This document shows positions 9,041 through 18,318 of a stretch of 64,000 bases of DNA, in pieces. A model generated the notes under the pieces. That model did not search any database, was not told where the DNA came from, and worked only from the letters and a program-made list of their open reading frames with translations. Source of the stretch: Richelia sinica FACHB-800 (lineage in GTDB: Bacteria; Cyanobacteriota; Cyanobacteriia; Cyanobacteriales; Nostocaceae); the NCBI RefSeq assembly GCF_014698825.1, contig NZ_JACJTT010000018.1, positions 1 through 64,000 on the forward strand. Direction: 5' to 3'. Positions within the stretch are counted from its first letter, which is position 1; the number at the start of each line of letters is the position of its first letter. The translations under genes were made by a program, and so were the position numbers.

Positions 9041-10288
9041 TTAGGCGGTATACCATTCTGGTGTTAGCTTATCTGCTTCAGAAATAGCAGATTCGGAAGC
9101 TATGGTTCCCTTCATATTCCAAATGAAATCTCCACCTGTCTGCTGGTCACGCCAGTATACATCAGTGGTGCCATTACCATCAAAGTCACCAAGGGAGAAG
9201 GTTAAATTAGCTGCATTACTGGGGAGGAAGGCTTCTTCATTAATATTTATGCCATCCATCAACCAAGCAGTGTTAGCGCCTGATTGAGAGTTATGCCAGA
9301 ATACATCAGTTTTGCCATCACCATTCAAATCAGCCACTTTAGCAGTCCAACCAGTACCCAAGGTATTTAGCGCACCTTCAGTTACGAAGATACCGTTCAT
9401 TGTCCACACTTTGTTTTCACCGGTGGCTGAGTTAGTCCAGAGAACATCTGTTTTGAAGTCGCCGTTAAAGTCGCCCAAGTTATAAGTCCAATTGGTATCT
9501 TGGGTTTGCAGGGCATATGGATTAGCTTGACCACCATCCATGAACCAAACAGCATTTTCACCTGTAATACTGTTGCGCCAGAAGATGTCACTCTTACCAT
9601 TACCATCAAAATCAACGATGGTAGCAGTCAATGATGCGTCTGTAGAATCTAGAACTGTGGCATTAACAACATTGATTCCATCCATTTGCCAGATGGCGTT
9701 TTGACCAGTTTGAGTATTGCGCCAGAAAATATCGGTTTTGCGATCGCCATTAAAATCACCGATATTCGCATTCCAGCCAGCATCAACTCGATCTAAAGCT
9801 ACAACGTTAGATACCTTTGTCCCATCCATTAGTACCAAAACGTTTTCACCTGTGCTTTTATTTCTTAATAAGAAATCGGTTTTGTTATCACCGTTAAAAT
9901 CAGCAACGTTGTAGTTCCAAGTGGTCAAATCATATTGACCTAGAGATGATTGTTCAAGAACTTGTGTACCGTTCATCAAGCGAATTAAAATTTCGCCTGT
10001 TTGCACGTTTACCCACAGTTTGTCCACTCTTCCATCGCCGTTAAAGTCAGGCACAATAGCCGCACTAGTCAAATAGGGATTGGGGTTAGGGTTAACGCTG
10101 CCTGTAGGAATTGAGGGTAGGGCATCTAATGGAGATGTAGAACCTTCTTCAAAGCTTCCTGCTGAACTTTTGCTGACAAATGAAGAATCTAGAGATGTTG
10201 TCAAAGATTGTGATGTTTTCAGAGAAGAAGCGCCAAATGCAGATGTATTTAAAGATAATCCAGAAGCTGATGAATTGTTTTCAATCAT
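9041..10288 (-). CDS. VCBS/FG-GAP repeat protein, probably secreted or surface-exposed
   Basis: The 415-residue protein has a Ser/Ala/Thr-rich N-terminus (about 1-65) and then about seven tandem units of about 46 residues. Each contains a DFNGDxKTDxxWRN core and an xxWxMDG segment. The DxNxDG-type loops are calcium-binding-like, as in VCBS and FG-GAP (integrin beta-propeller-like) repeats. No cleavable signal peptide is present. In cyanobacteria such proteins are often type I secretion substrates, but that is inference. It is preceded by a 600-base intergenic region and followed by a convergent hydrolase gene. It could form a seven-bladed propeller used in adhesion; the ligand is unknown. Confidence 0.85.
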   Translation of the reverse strand: MIENNSSASGLSLNTSAFGASSLKTSQSLTTSLDSSFVSKSSAGSFEEGSTSPLDALPSIPTGSVNPNPNPYLTSAAIVPDFNGDGRVDKLWVNVQTGEILIRLMNGTQVLEQSSLGQYDLTTWNYNVADFNGDNKTDFLLRNKSTGENVLVLMDGTKVSNVVALDRVDAGWNANIGDFNGDRKTDIFWRNTQTGQNAIWQMDGINVVNATVLDSTDASLTATIVDFDGNGKSDIFWRNSITGENAVWFMDGGQANPYALQTQDTNWTYNLGDFNGDFKTDVLWTNSATGENKVWTMNGIFVTEGALNTLGTGWTAKVADLNGDGKTDVFWHNSQSGANTAWLMDGININEEAFLPSNAANLTFSLGDFDGNGTTDVYWRDQQTGGDFIWNMKGTIASESAISEADKLTPEWYTA

Positions 10289-10907
10289 GGTCTGTTGTTA
10301 TGAGTAATTAATATAAAGTTTTAGTTTGTTTGATATGAAGATTCTGTAAATAAAAAACATTTGCTAATTTTATTTTTGGCAAATGTCATTATTTATAAAT
10401 ATTTTTTTGATGTTAATAGATGAACTTTTTAATTAGTCAAGTGACTTTAGATAGAAGATTTTGCAGCAATATAAATGTCATTATTTCTAGATAAAGTAAG
10501 GAATTAAAAATAAAAATAAATAATTTGTGCCCAGACCAACAATCTATCTAGCCGCTTTGACTTTAAATTGGAAATAAACAGTGTGTGATGGTATGTGCTC
10601 AAAGCCAATAATTTAAATCAGGATGTTTAGGTATTGATAAAATAATCAATTTTGAGGCTGTAATCATACCAAATCGAATAATATTGGCAACACATGATTA
10701 CCCCACTCGCACTATCGTGCACCCTCCCCGCTTGCGGGGAGGGTTGGGGAGGGGTTTGCTCAATGTGTTGGTTGCTTTTGGCGAATTGGTATAAAATACG
10801 AATTTTCGTGAGAAATAATTGGGACGATGCTAAAATTTAACGCACCGTTGCTGTGTCATCATTACGGTGCGCCACTAAAGTATTCTTATGATTTAACTTG
10901 CCTAGTT
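10289..10907. other. Intergenic region with a MITE-like element
   Basis: About 620 bases lie between the start of the VCBS-repeat gene and the end of the sugar kinase gene, both on the minus strand. The stretch beside the VCBS gene start is AT-rich and should hold that gene's promoter. The inverted-repeat element at 10666-10792 is listed separately. Nothing else is recognisable. Confidence 0.5.
10666..10792. repeat. MITE-like element with imperfect terminal inverted repeats
   Basis: The left end reads ataccaaatcg and the right end cgaattggtat, inverted repeats matching at 10 of 11 positions. Inside is a perfect 10-bp GC-rich stem (ccctccccgc / gcggggaggg, 10722-10743) with a two-base loop. 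No coding capacity. Part of a similar end sequence (ttggcaaattggtataac) recurs just before 13228. The structure suits a non-autonomous mobile element; mobility is inferred. Confidence 0.6.
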
Positions 10908-11885
10908 CTATAGCTGATTATTGGTCAGAAAATCATCTACTTCAGCCCCAGTGGGTTGAGATGCGATCGCACCTGGTTTCAGGGTAGTCAGCGCCCCTAC
11001 GGCACTGGCATAGGTCACAATTTGTTTGGCTGTCTCCCCATCACTCAAGCTGTGAATACCTAATTGACCCAACTGGTGGATAAACCCAGCTAAAAAACTA
11101 TCTCCTGCACCGGTTGTATCCACCACAGATATAGGGAAAGCGGGTAATTTACCTTCATTTTCACTTAAACAATAAGCACAACCATGTTCACCATCTGTGA
11201 CTAAAACTCCTTCCACTGTGTTGAGTCGATAAGTAATTGCGCCAGGGTCAGCAGTATCAAATAGCCATTCAGCTTCTTCCTTCGTTAGCTTTAAAAAATC
11301 ACACCGTTTTAATAACCCCTGAATTTTTTGCCGTGCCACCTGTTCATCTTGCCAAAATACAGGTCGCCAATTTACATCCAAAACAATTTTCAAGTCGTAT
11401 TGTTCCGCCAAATCTAAAGCACGCAAAATCGCCTGCTCACTTTCAGGATAAGCTAACTCCAAAGTACCTAAAATCAAAAAATCTGCATCTGTAAATAAAT
11501 CTGGTGGTATGAGTTGGGCTTGCAGCTTAGTATCAGCAAATTCTGAGGTCTGATAATTCCCAAATCCTGCAAAAGAGCGATCGCCCCCCAAATCCCTGAC
11601 CACATATACTTGTCTTGTGGGTGCAGTAGGATGACGCTGTACACCAGTGGTATTCACTCCCACTTCTTCTAATAACTTTACCAGTCCATTTCCTGACTCA
11701 TCCTCGCCCACTGCACCAATAAATCCTGCTGGTGTCCCTAATTTCACCACAGCACAAGCCACATTTGCAGGTGCCCCTCCTGGGTAGGGAGTCCAAGACT
11801 GTACATCTTCCAGTTTTAACCCCAACTGATCAGCTAAACAGTCAAACAGAATTTCGCCAAGGCATAAAACACGAGGATTAGTCAT
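10908..11885 (-). CDS. PfkB-family carbohydrate kinase, probably fructokinase
   Basis: The protein has the ribokinase/PfkB fold: start TNPRVLCLGEILFD, the sugar-binding GGAPANVACAVVKLG near residue 38, and the catalytic DTTGAGDSFLAGF signature near the C-terminus, where the GAGD aspartate is the base. The likely reaction is ATP-dependent phosphorylation of a sugar; fructose is a common substrate of cyanobacterial members this size (325 residues from the chosen start). The reading frame continues 31 codons further upstream. I chose the ATG at 11885 because the family consensus begins there and the extension is not kinase-like. It is isolated, with a repeat-bearing region upstream. Confidence 0.92.
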   Translation of the reverse strand: MTNPRVLCLGEILFDCLADQLGLKLEDVQSWTPYPGGAPANVACAVVKLGTPAGFIGAVGEDESGNGLVKLLEEVGVNTTGVQRHPTAPTRQVYVVRDLGGDRSFAGFGNYQTSEFADTKLQAQLIPPDLFTDADFLILGTLELAYPESEQAILRALDLAEQYDLKIVLDVNWRPVFWQDEQVARQKIQGLLKRCDFLKLTKEEAEWLFDTADPGAITYRLNTVEGVLVTDGEHGCAYCLSENEGKLPAFPISVVDTTGAGDSFLAGFIHQLGQLGIHSLSDGETAKQIVTYASAVGALTTLKPGAIASQPTGAEVDDFLTNNQL

Positions 11886-12445
11886 TGCATTTTCAATTTT
11901 AGATTTGGCAGCAGAACTTGTGAACTTAAGTATAAAAATACAATAAACTCTTGTATCTGTCGCCAGTCCTTCACACAATGCAATAGCAATCTTTGCTACT
12001 AAAATCAGTCATATACGCTCTTAATATATTTATCATCAGGTATCAGTATATTCTGTACTTGATTTCATATTTTAGTGATAAATAAAACATTTTGCTTATT
12101 TTTTGCCAACTAATCTGTGAGCAATTTGCTTTGTATAGCAAGGGGGACAAGGGGGACAAGGGAGACAAGGGAGACAAGGGGGAAAAGAATATTTTCTTTT
12201 TCCTTCCCCTCTCCTCTACTCCTCCTCTTCTCTACACCCCCTCTCCTCTACTCCTCCTCTCCTCTACCCCCCCTCTCTTTCTATTTTTCCCTCACACCCT
12301 ACACCCCACATCCCACACTCAACCTTCCCAAGTACATTTGTGATCTAGATGATATTGGGAGCATTTGCAACCCCTACATCTAAAAGAATCTTCTAGAATG
12401 AGAAATAACCATAAGTACATATACCAAGGGAGGAAAAAATAAGTC
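11886..12445. other. Divergent intergenic region between the sugar kinase and PedR-like genes
   Basis: About 560 bases. It must contain both promoters. The middle is taken up by the purine/pyrimidine repeat element at 12140-12330. Just before 12446 is an AAGGGAGG ribosome-binding site (12427-12434). No further feature is seen. Confidence 0.5.
12140..12330 (+). repeat. Purine-rich tandem repeats followed by a pyrimidine-rich tract
   Basis: Short tandem units of the type gggggacaa and ggagacaa are followed by aaaagaatattttctttt and a long run of ctcctctactcc-like units. The purine and pyrimidine arms can pair, giving a long imperfect hairpin. A second copy lies at 28515-28638; the two share an identical 40-base core (12183-12222 and 28579-28618). 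This is the short-tandem-repeat type common in Nostocales. Open frames across it are artefacts of low complexity. Confidence 0.85.
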
Positions 12446-12721
12446 ATGGCTGCTAGTGAGTCTCAGACCCCCGTTAGTCTGTCAGACCGTGAACTGCAAA
12501 TAATTGACTTAGTGGCCGCTGGCTTAACTAACCAAGATATTGCAGCAAAACTGGAAATCAGCAAACGTACAGTTGATAACCATATCAGCAACATTCTCAC
12601 CAAGACCAAAACTGATAACCGCGTGGCTTTAGTTCGTTGGGCTTTACAGTGGGGTAAAGTTTGCTTAAATGACGTTAATTGCTGTCCTCTTCCAAACCAA
12701 GGTGAAGACACCACGCACTAG
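12446..12721 (+). CDS. pedR: Small LuxR-type HTH regulator, PedR-like
   Basis: The 91-residue protein is almost entirely a LuxR/GerE helix-turn-helix: SDRELQIIDLVAAGLTNQDI, then KLEISKRTVDNHISNILTKT, followed by a short C-terminal tail with three cysteines (CLNDVNCC, residues about 72-79). Size, lack of a receiver domain and the C-terminal cysteines fit PedR (Ssl0564 in Synechocystis), which in the literature responds to photosynthetic electron flow through thioredoxin-dependent reduction. A good ribosome-binding site (AAGGGAGG) precedes the ATG. The gene is monocistronic. I am sure of the LuxR family and moderately sure of the PedR assignment. Confidence 0.85.
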   Translation: MAASESQTPVSLSDRELQIIDLVAAGLTNQDIAAKLEISKRTVDNHISNILTKTKTDNRVALVRWALQWGKVCLNDVNCCPLPNQGEDTTH

Positions 12722-13227
12722 TCAATTGCTACTCACCTGTTCTGGTATGCAAGGAAGTCAAATTCGAGGTTGACTGATTGTTCTTCTCCTCACGCCTTTT
12801 TATCAGTGTGAACCTCTACCATTAGTTCTGTTTGTCGCTATCAGAACCCAGGAACGAAAATTCCCCTCTTGATTCAGCAGTACAAAGAACCAAGAGCAGG
12901 ATTATACATAAAGCGTCCAAGATGAAAGTCATCCTCACAATCTACCCAAAGGCAGATTTTTTGGATTTGGTTGAGGTGGGTTTATCCCACCTCTTCATCG
13001 AAATTAATAACAAAAATTAGCAACTATCTACTGGCACAAGGGTTACATTTGAAGGAAACCTATTTAAATTTTGGATTTGAGATTTTGGATTTGAGATTGG
13101 GAGTCTGTTTCTGGATCTGGATTTTATCTAACTGGACAGAGTGGTGAGGATATCCACTCCTAAAAAGGTTTATTCATTATCCATTCCTACAGGGATACAT
13201 CTCATTATTTGGCAAATTGGTATAACT
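12722..13227. other. Intergenic region with a hairpin and short tandem repeats
   Basis: About 500 bases without a convincing gene. A hairpin (gaggtggg / cccacctc, 12973-12993) lacks a T-tract. Two tandem copies of a 14-base unit (gattttggatttga type) lie near 13067-13100. A 62-codon frame at 12832-13020 ends across the hairpin and has no protein-like features. Confidence 0.5.
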
Positions 13228-13887
13228 ATGAATAATTTCGCTGGTTTTTCAGGTGATTCATCTTCCTTTAACTTTTTAAACTTTGACTTTCCTGCACCCC
13301 ATCCTGGTCAAGATGCTGATTTACTCCAACAGTTATCCTTTATTCCTGGGTTAAAGGAAATCCTCATGCTGCGACAAGTTCACGCCTTAGAACATGCTAC
13401 AGTATGGATTCTCAGCGAAACTAGAAATATTAATTCACCCCATATCCGTCCTACAACTGTCCAATTAGACAATGAACTTTTAGGCGGTTTATCAACAGAA
13501 AATGGTTTTTACTTATATGGAGAAGTGAATATTAGTGATTTAAGACGGGCTGTGGTAGTTGCCCAAAATCGCCTGACCAGTGGAGAATGGGATTTAGCTG
13601 TTCATCCTCGATGTGGTACTAATTTATCAGTCGCTATGCTGTTAACGGCTGGTTTAGCGGTGAGTGTCCATCTCATGTTTCCATTTAGACCGATTGAACA
13701 ATTGATTGGTTTAGGGTTAGCTGCAACCACAGCCGCAGAAATAGCACCTGATGTAGGTTCCTTAGCCCAGCGTTATTTAACTACAGCGATTCCCTTTAAT
13801 TTAGTCATTGAAAATATTACTATTGCTCGTGATATATGGGGAAGACCAGGGCATTTTGTCAAGGTGAGTTGGCGAGAAAACAATTAA
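13228..13887 (+). CDS. Conserved cyanobacterial protein, DUF6391-like
   Basis: The protein is 219 residues from the chosen ATG. The conserved-looking part starts at LRQVHALEHATVWIL (a His-x-x-Glu-His arrangement suggestive of metal binding), continues through a GELNI-like segment and HPRCGTNL, and is followed by two hydrophobic segments (about LSVAMLLTAGLAVSVHLMF and IGLGLAATTAAEIAP) that may be membrane helices. I believe it matches DUF6391, a cyanobacterial family of unknown function. The frame is open 29 codons further upstream, but the ATG at 13228 gives a more natural start. It precedes the glycosyltransferase gene by 32 bases and may be co-transcribed. Function unknown. Confidence 0.75.
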   Translation: MNNFAGFSGDSSSFNFLNFDFPAPHPGQDADLLQQLSFIPGLKEILMLRQVHALEHATVWILSETRNINSPHIRPTTVQLDNELLGGLSTENGFYLYGEVNISDLRRAVVVAQNRLTSGEWDLAVHPRCGTNLSVAMLLTAGLAVSVHLMFPFRPIEQLIGLGLAATTAAEIAPDVGSLAQRYLTTAIPFNLVIENITIARDIWGRPGHFVKVSWRENN

Positions 13888-13919
13888 AAATTCAAAATTG
13901 ATTTAGTCAAAACAAATTA

Positions 13920-14921
13920 ATGAGGAAACTTTATTTTTTATTGCCGGGAACAACTGGTAAATTTGCTTGTGGTGGTTTGTGGGCAGAGTTAAAAACGGTG
14001 GCATTAGCACAACAACTTTGTGCCGCAGAGGTTGTCACCTATCGGCAAAGAGAACAAGATAAATTGTTTTTAGATGATTTGCTGAAAAATCAAGATTTAG
14101 ATGATGTTATCTTTGTCATTAGTTGGGGTTTTGATTGCGGAAAACTGGCGAAGAAACTGCATAAATATCATGTTGTTTATCATGCCCACAGTGCTGGGTA
14201 TAATTTCCAGATGCCTTCTAGGGTTCCGATTATTACTGTTAGTCGTAACACCTTAGGATATTGGGGACAAAAAGCACCAAATTCTCTACTTTATTATTTA
14301 CCAAATCAAATTGGTGAGGAATTTCAAAATTTTCATCAAGAAAGAGATATTGATGTATTGATTCAGGTGCGGAAATCTTCTGAATATCTAATGAAATTAT
14401 TAATTCCCGCTTTGGAAAAACAATGTCAAGTCTGCGTAGTCAGTTCCTATGTAGAGGATTTACCGGGTTTATTTAATCGCGCCAAAATCTATCTTTATGA
14501 TTCCGCTGAATATTGGGCACAACAAAGAGTAACAGAAGGGTTTGGTTTACAGCCAATGGAAGCACTAGCTTGCGGTTGTCAAGTATTTTCCAGTGTGAAT
14601 GGTGGGTTGTCTGATTATTTAGACCCTGGCTTTAATTGTTATAAAATTGCAGGTTATTCTTTAGAATATGATGTACAAAGAATTTTAAAGGTTCTCCAAT
14701 CTCCCTTATGCTTAACGTTACCAGAGACAGTATTAGCAGAATATCGACAAGAGAATATCATCAAACGATTGAGAGTAATTTTGACGGAGATAAACGAATT
14801 TTTTGACCACCAGAAAAAATTTCCAGCAAATCTGCCTGAATTGACAACTATTCGATTAGCTAAACTCTTTACACAAACAATATTTGCTAAACTGAAAAAG
14901 AAATATTTGCAGGGTGGTTAA
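13920..14921 (+). CDS. Glycosyltransferase, GT-B fold, family 1-like
   Basis: The 333-residue protein has the late signature VTEGFGLQPMEALACGCQVFSS, the E-x7-E region that binds the nucleotide-sugar donor in GT4-type transferases, followed by NGGLSDYLDPG. The N-terminal half (MRKLYFLLPGTTGKFACGG) is the acceptor-side Rossmann domain. It is cytoplasmic and has no membrane helix. The stop is 8 bases from the dTDP-glucose dehydratase start, so the two form an operon and probably contribute to a rhamnose- or deoxysugar-containing polysaccharide or glycolipid. Donor and acceptor cannot be determined. Confidence 0.85.
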   Translation: MRKLYFLLPGTTGKFACGGLWAELKTVALAQQLCAAEVVTYRQREQDKLFLDDLLKNQDLDDVIFVISWGFDCGKLAKKLHKYHVVYHAHSAGYNFQMPSRVPIITVSRNTLGYWGQKAPNSLLYYLPNQIGEEFQNFHQERDIDVLIQVRKSSEYLMKLLIPALEKQCQVCVVSSYVEDLPGLFNRAKIYLYDSAEYWAQQRVTEGFGLQPMEALACGCQVFSSVNGGLSDYLDPGFNCYKIAGYSLEYDVQRILKVLQSPLCLTLPETVLAEYRQENIIKRLRVILTEINEFFDHQKKFPANLPELTTIRLAKLFTQTIFAKLKKKYLQGG

Positions 14922-14929
14922 AAAGAGGC

Positions 14930-16009
14930 ATGAGTAGGCGATTATTAGTGACTGGGGGTGCAGGTTTTATTGGTGCTAATTTCGTGCATCACTGGTGTCA
15001 GACATATCCTGAAGATCGGATTGTGGTATTAGATGCGCTGACCTACGCTGGTAATCGTGAGAATTTGGCTGCGGTGGAGTCAAGAGAAAATTTTCAGTTT
15101 ATATATGGGGATATATGCGATCGCTCCCTTGTGGATCATATCCTAGCAGCAGAAGAAATTGATGCGATCGCTCATTTCGCGGCTGAGTCCCACGTAGACC
15201 GTTCCATTCTTGGTCCTGGTGCATTTGTCCAAACCAATGTGGTAGGAACTTTCACCCTCCTAGAAGCCTTTCGTCAACATTGGCAAAATGCAGGCAAACC
15301 AGAAGCATATCGTTTTCTTCATGTATCTACCGATGAAGTTTACGGCAGTCTTGGCCCCAATGACCCATCTTTTTCTGAAACCACACCCTATGCTCCCAAC
15401 AGTCCCTATTCTGCTTCCAAAGCTGGCAGCGACCATTTAGTTCGTGCCTATTATCATACCTATCAATTACCCACAATTATCACCAATTGCTCTAATAATT
15501 ACGGTGCTTATCAGTTTCCAGAAAAATTAATTCCCTTGATGTGTATTCATATTTTAATGGGTAAACAATTGCCTGTTTATGGTGATGGCAAAAACGTCAG
15601 AGATTGGCTATATGTTAACGACCATTGTCGTGCTTTAGATGTGGTAATTAATCGGGGAACACCAGGAGAAACTTATAATATTGGTGGTAATAACGAAGTT
15701 GAAAATATTAGTTTGGTGCAGAATTTATGCCAAATCATGGATGAATTATCACCTAATTTACCAGTGAGTCCAGCCGCAAATTTAATTACCTTTGTCAAAG
15801 ATAGACCAGGGCACGACCGACGCTATGCAATTAATGCCAATAAATTAACAACAGAATTAGGTTGGACACCATCTGTCACCATCACCACAGGTTTACGTTT
15901 GACTGTGGAATGGTATCTGCAAAATCGTGATTGGTGGGAACCACTTCTATCTGAGGAATATCAAGCTTATTATTGGCAAAATTACGTTGCTTCGACAATT
16001 AAAACGTAA
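14930..16009 (+). CDS. rfbB: dTDP-glucose 4,6-dehydratase
   Basis: An extended short-chain dehydrogenase of 359 residues, the usual length. It shows the NAD-binding TGGAGFIGANFV at the N-terminus, the HVSTDEVYGSL motif (Thr-Asp-Glu catalytic set), and the YSASKAGSDH motif (Tyr-x3-Lys). It converts dTDP-glucose to dTDP-4-keto-6-deoxyglucose, the step before L-rhamnose and other deoxysugars. A purine-rich site (AAGAGG) precedes the ATG. No rfbA, C or D is in the window, so the rest of the pathway is elsewhere. The coupled upstream glycosyltransferase supports a role in cell-surface glycan synthesis. Confidence 0.95.
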   Translation: MSRRLLVTGGAGFIGANFVHHWCQTYPEDRIVVLDALTYAGNRENLAAVESRENFQFIYGDICDRSLVDHILAAEEIDAIAHFAAESHVDRSILGPGAFVQTNVVGTFTLLEAFRQHWQNAGKPEAYRFLHVSTDEVYGSLGPNDPSFSETTPYAPNSPYSASKAGSDHLVRAYYHTYQLPTIITNCSNNYGAYQFPEKLIPLMCIHILMGKQLPVYGDGKNVRDWLYVNDHCRALDVVINRGTPGETYNIGGNNEVENISLVQNLCQIMDELSPNLPVSPAANLITFVKDRPGHDRRYAINANKLTTELGWTPSVTITTGLRLTVEWYLQNRDWWEPLLSEEYQAYYWQNYVASTIKT

Positions 16010-16100
16010 AATTCCATCAGCACTACACAATTACTACTTTCATTGATTATCCTAGAAGAGTCGGGGAATCAACTGAGTAAATATTGTCAGCAGGTGCTAG

Positions 16101-17294
16101 ATGCTGCAAGTAAAAGAGATTTTACAAGAAAGATATCAATTAGAACGCCAATTGGGTAATAATGGCATTCGCCAAACTTGGTTAGCGCAAGATTTACAAG
16201 CAACTGAAGCAGCACAGTCTTTAGTTGTCTTGAAACTTCTAGCCTTTGGTGGTGCTGTCCAGTGGGATGATTTAAAATTGTTTGAGAGAGAAGCCCAAAT
16301 TCTCAAACAGTTAGACCATCCCCGCATTCCCCAATATCTTGATTATTTCTGTATTGATGAACGGACATTGTGGTTTGGTTTAGTTCAAGAATATATTGCT
16401 GGTGAATCTCTCAAAGAAAAACTGCAAAATGGCACCAGGTTTACAGAAAATCAAACTCGCAAAATCGCAGTTGATGTACTGAAAATTCTCATATATCTCC
16501 ATGAATTAAATCCAGGAGTTTTACACCGAGATATTAAACCAAGTAATTTAATTTGGGGAGAAGATAATAAAATTTATTTAGTTGATTTTGGCGCTGTGCA
16601 AGATAGAGCAGCGAAAGAAGGTGCGACTTTTACCGTAGTAGGTACTTATGGTTACGCACCGATGGAACAGTTTGGTGGTAGGGCTGTTCCAGCATCAGAC
16701 CTTTATGCTTTGGGAGCGACTTTAATTCATTTACTCACAGGAATTGCCCCCGCAGATTTACCTCAAAAAGATTTAAGATGGCAATTTGTAGATAAAGTTC
16801 ATACCAGCCAGGTTTTTGTTAATTGGTTGCAAAAACTGACAGAACCTTCCCCAGAGGAACGGTTTACTAGTGCGCGAGTAGCTTTTGATGCCTTAAAAGC
16901 TGGTAAAGCTATTCAATTGTCACATGAGAATAAATTTTTAAAAGTCAAAGAATTTGTCAATAATTCTGGCTGTGGAATTAGAAACACTAACGAAAAAGTA
17001 CCAGAAGAAATCCTGGGTTGGAATTGGGGTGCGTTTCTCCTACCTTGGCTGTGGTCGTGGACAAATAATGTCTGGATAGGGTTATTTTCTCTTATACCCC
17101 ACATTGGCTGGGGAATGGCGATCGCTCTCGGAGCTAACGGCAATGAATGGGCCTGGAGGAGTAGAGAATGGCGCAGTATAGAACATTTTAAAGCCCATCA
17201 GAGAGGTTGGGCGATCGCTGGGATGATGATTGGTGCACCCTTAAGTATTCTCATGTGGTACTTAGCAATCATGTTACTAGGTCACTGGTTTTAA
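16101..17294 (+). CDS. Ser/Thr protein kinase with C-terminal membrane segments
   Basis: The 397-residue protein has an N-terminal Hanks-type kinase domain (about 8-270): VVLKLL with the ATP lysine, VLHRDIKPSNLIW catalytic loop, VDFGAVQ metal loop and GTYGYAPMEQF activation segment. The glycine loop is atypical (LGNNGIRQTWLA instead of GxGxxG), as in one cyanobacterial subgroup. The C-terminal part (about 305-397) has two or three hydrophobic segments (WIGLFSLIPHIGWGMAIALG; WAIAGMMIGAPLSILMWYLAIMLL), so the kinase should be membrane-anchored. It is monocistronic, ending at a symmetric terminator shared with msrA. Substrate unknown. Confidence 0.92.
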   Translation: MLQVKEILQERYQLERQLGNNGIRQTWLAQDLQATEAAQSLVVLKLLAFGGAVQWDDLKLFEREAQILKQLDHPRIPQYLDYFCIDERTLWFGLVQEYIAGESLKEKLQNGTRFTENQTRKIAVDVLKILIYLHELNPGVLHRDIKPSNLIWGEDNKIYLVDFGAVQDRAAKEGATFTVVGTYGYAPMEQFGGRAVPASDLYALGATLIHLLTGIAPADLPQKDLRWQFVDKVHTSQVFVNWLQKLTEPSPEERFTSARVAFDALKAGKAIQLSHENKFLKVKEFVNNSGCGIRNTNEKVPEEILGWNWGAFLLPWLWSWTNNVWIGLFSLIPHIGWGMAIALGANGNEWAWRSREWRSIEHFKAHQRGWAIAGMMIGAPLSILMWYLAIMLLGHWF

Positions 17295-17305
17295 AGTTCA
17301 AAAGA

Positions 17306-17323
17306 GACGTTCTTCAGAACGTC
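17306..17323. terminator. Symmetric hairpin between convergent genes
   Basis: A perfect 8-bp stem (gacgttct / agaacgtc) with a two-base loop lies in the 44-base gap between the convergent kinase and msrA stop codons. It probably serves as a bidirectional terminator. Its stem belongs to the agacgttc family of small inverted repeats seen elsewhere in the window. Confidence 0.7.
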
Positions 17324-17338
17324 CCTTCCATCTCTGAT

Positions 17339-17995
17339 TTACGCCTCAATCAAACCCACAGGACAAGCCACATTAGTCCCACCTAAACCGCAATATCCAC
17401 CAGGATTTTTGGCTAAATACTGCTGATGATATTCCTCAGCATAGTAAAACTCAGGTGCATCTATAATTTCTGTGGTAATTTCCCCATATCCAGCTTTGCT
17501 GAGTGCTTCCTGATAAGCATCTTTAGCAGCCTCTGCTAACTGTTTTTGTTGAGGTGAATAAACATAAATACCTGAACGGTACTGAGTCCCAGTATCATTA
17601 CCTTGACGCATTCCTTGGGTGGGGTTATGGCTTTCCCAGAACACTTGCAGCAGTCGAGAATAGCTCACCACTTTCGGGTCAAACACCACTAAAACCACTT
17701 CATTATGACCAGTTAAACCTGTACAGACTTCCCTATAAGTTGGGTTGGGGGTATAACCAGCAGCGTAACCAACCGCAGTGGTGTAAACTCCTTCCAATTG
17801 CCAAAACTTCCGTTCTGCACCCCAAAAACAACCCAAGCCAAACATCGCTGTTTCTAGACCGGCTGGAAAAGGAGGTACCAGAGAGTTACCATTGACATAG
17901 TGGTGTGTTGGCACGGGCATTTTTTCTGCTCGTCCTGGCAAAGCATGTTCAGGCTTCACCATCGTCAGTTTTTTACTAAATCCAAATAATCCCAT
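17339..17995 (-). CDS. msrA: Peptide methionine-S-sulfoxide reductase
   Basis: MsrA reduces methionine-S-sulfoxide in proteins, repairing oxidative damage with thioredoxin as donor. The catalytic Cys56 sits in the invariant GLGCFWGAE motif. Other family marks are [31 protein letters not shown] and EEYHQQYL. The C-terminal tail contains two cysteines (GYCGLGG and ACPVG) that could act in resolving the sulfenic acid. Length (218 residues) is slightly above the minimal enzyme because of an N-terminal extension of about 45 residues without a clear signal peptide. It is convergent with the Ser/Thr kinase gene. Confidence 0.96.
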   Translation of the reverse strand: MGLFGFSKKLTMVKPEHALPGRAEKMPVPTHHYVNGNSLVPPFPAGLETAMFGLGCFWGAERKFWQLEGVYTTAVGYAAGYTPNPTYREVCTGLTGHNEVVLVVFDPKVVSYSRLLQVFWESHNPTQGMRQGNDTGTQYRSGIYVYSPQQKQLAEAAKDAYQEALSKAGYGEITTEIIDAPEFYYAEEYHQQYLAKNPGGYCGLGGTNVACPVGLIEA

Positions 17996-18318
17996 TGATT
18001 TGATGACTGTTATAAATGATTGCTGTACTCATATATGGTAATCTAAAGGGTTTGGAAAAATATTAGAGTTTAGGTATTGACTGTAAGTACCAAAGCTGAT
18101 TGTCTGGGAGTCCAGCACCGCCAGTATATGGGATTTTCTCTCAAAAAGCGATCGCTACATCTCCAGGATATTCTGCAATTACATATTAGTAGAGACGTTC
18201 CAACCGAACGTCTCTACAAGGGTTTCAAAGCACATTTAATTGTTGGAAAAGTCAGTATACTTTGATTCCTTAACAAAGATCCAAATCAACCCACCTCAAG
18301 CAACTTGATACAGTAGGA
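17996..18318. other. Intergenic region with a small inverted repeat
   Basis: About 320 bases upstream of msrA and downstream of the DUF4114 gene (both minus strand). It holds a HIP1 site near 18150 and the inverted repeat listed at 18189. The msrA promoter should be on the left side. A 62-codon plus-strand frame crosses the repeat and is not credible. Confidence 0.5.
18189..18217. repeat. Inverted repeat of the gtagagacgttc family
   Basis: A perfect 12-bp stem (gtagagacgttc / gaacgtctctac) with a 5-base loop. It is one of several copies in this window (also 21332, 22899 and 39119). All lie in intergenic DNA, so it is a dispersed small repeat that may act as a transcript end or RNA hairpin. 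Confidence 0.8.

Noticed and set aside
12092-12383. Two overlapping plus-strand frames across the purine/pyrimidine repeat
   Set aside because: They encode low-complexity runs from the tandem repeat and have no homology-like features.
12832-13020. 62-codon plus-strand frame
   Set aside because: Runs through a hairpin, with no motif or ribosome-binding site; considered intergenic.
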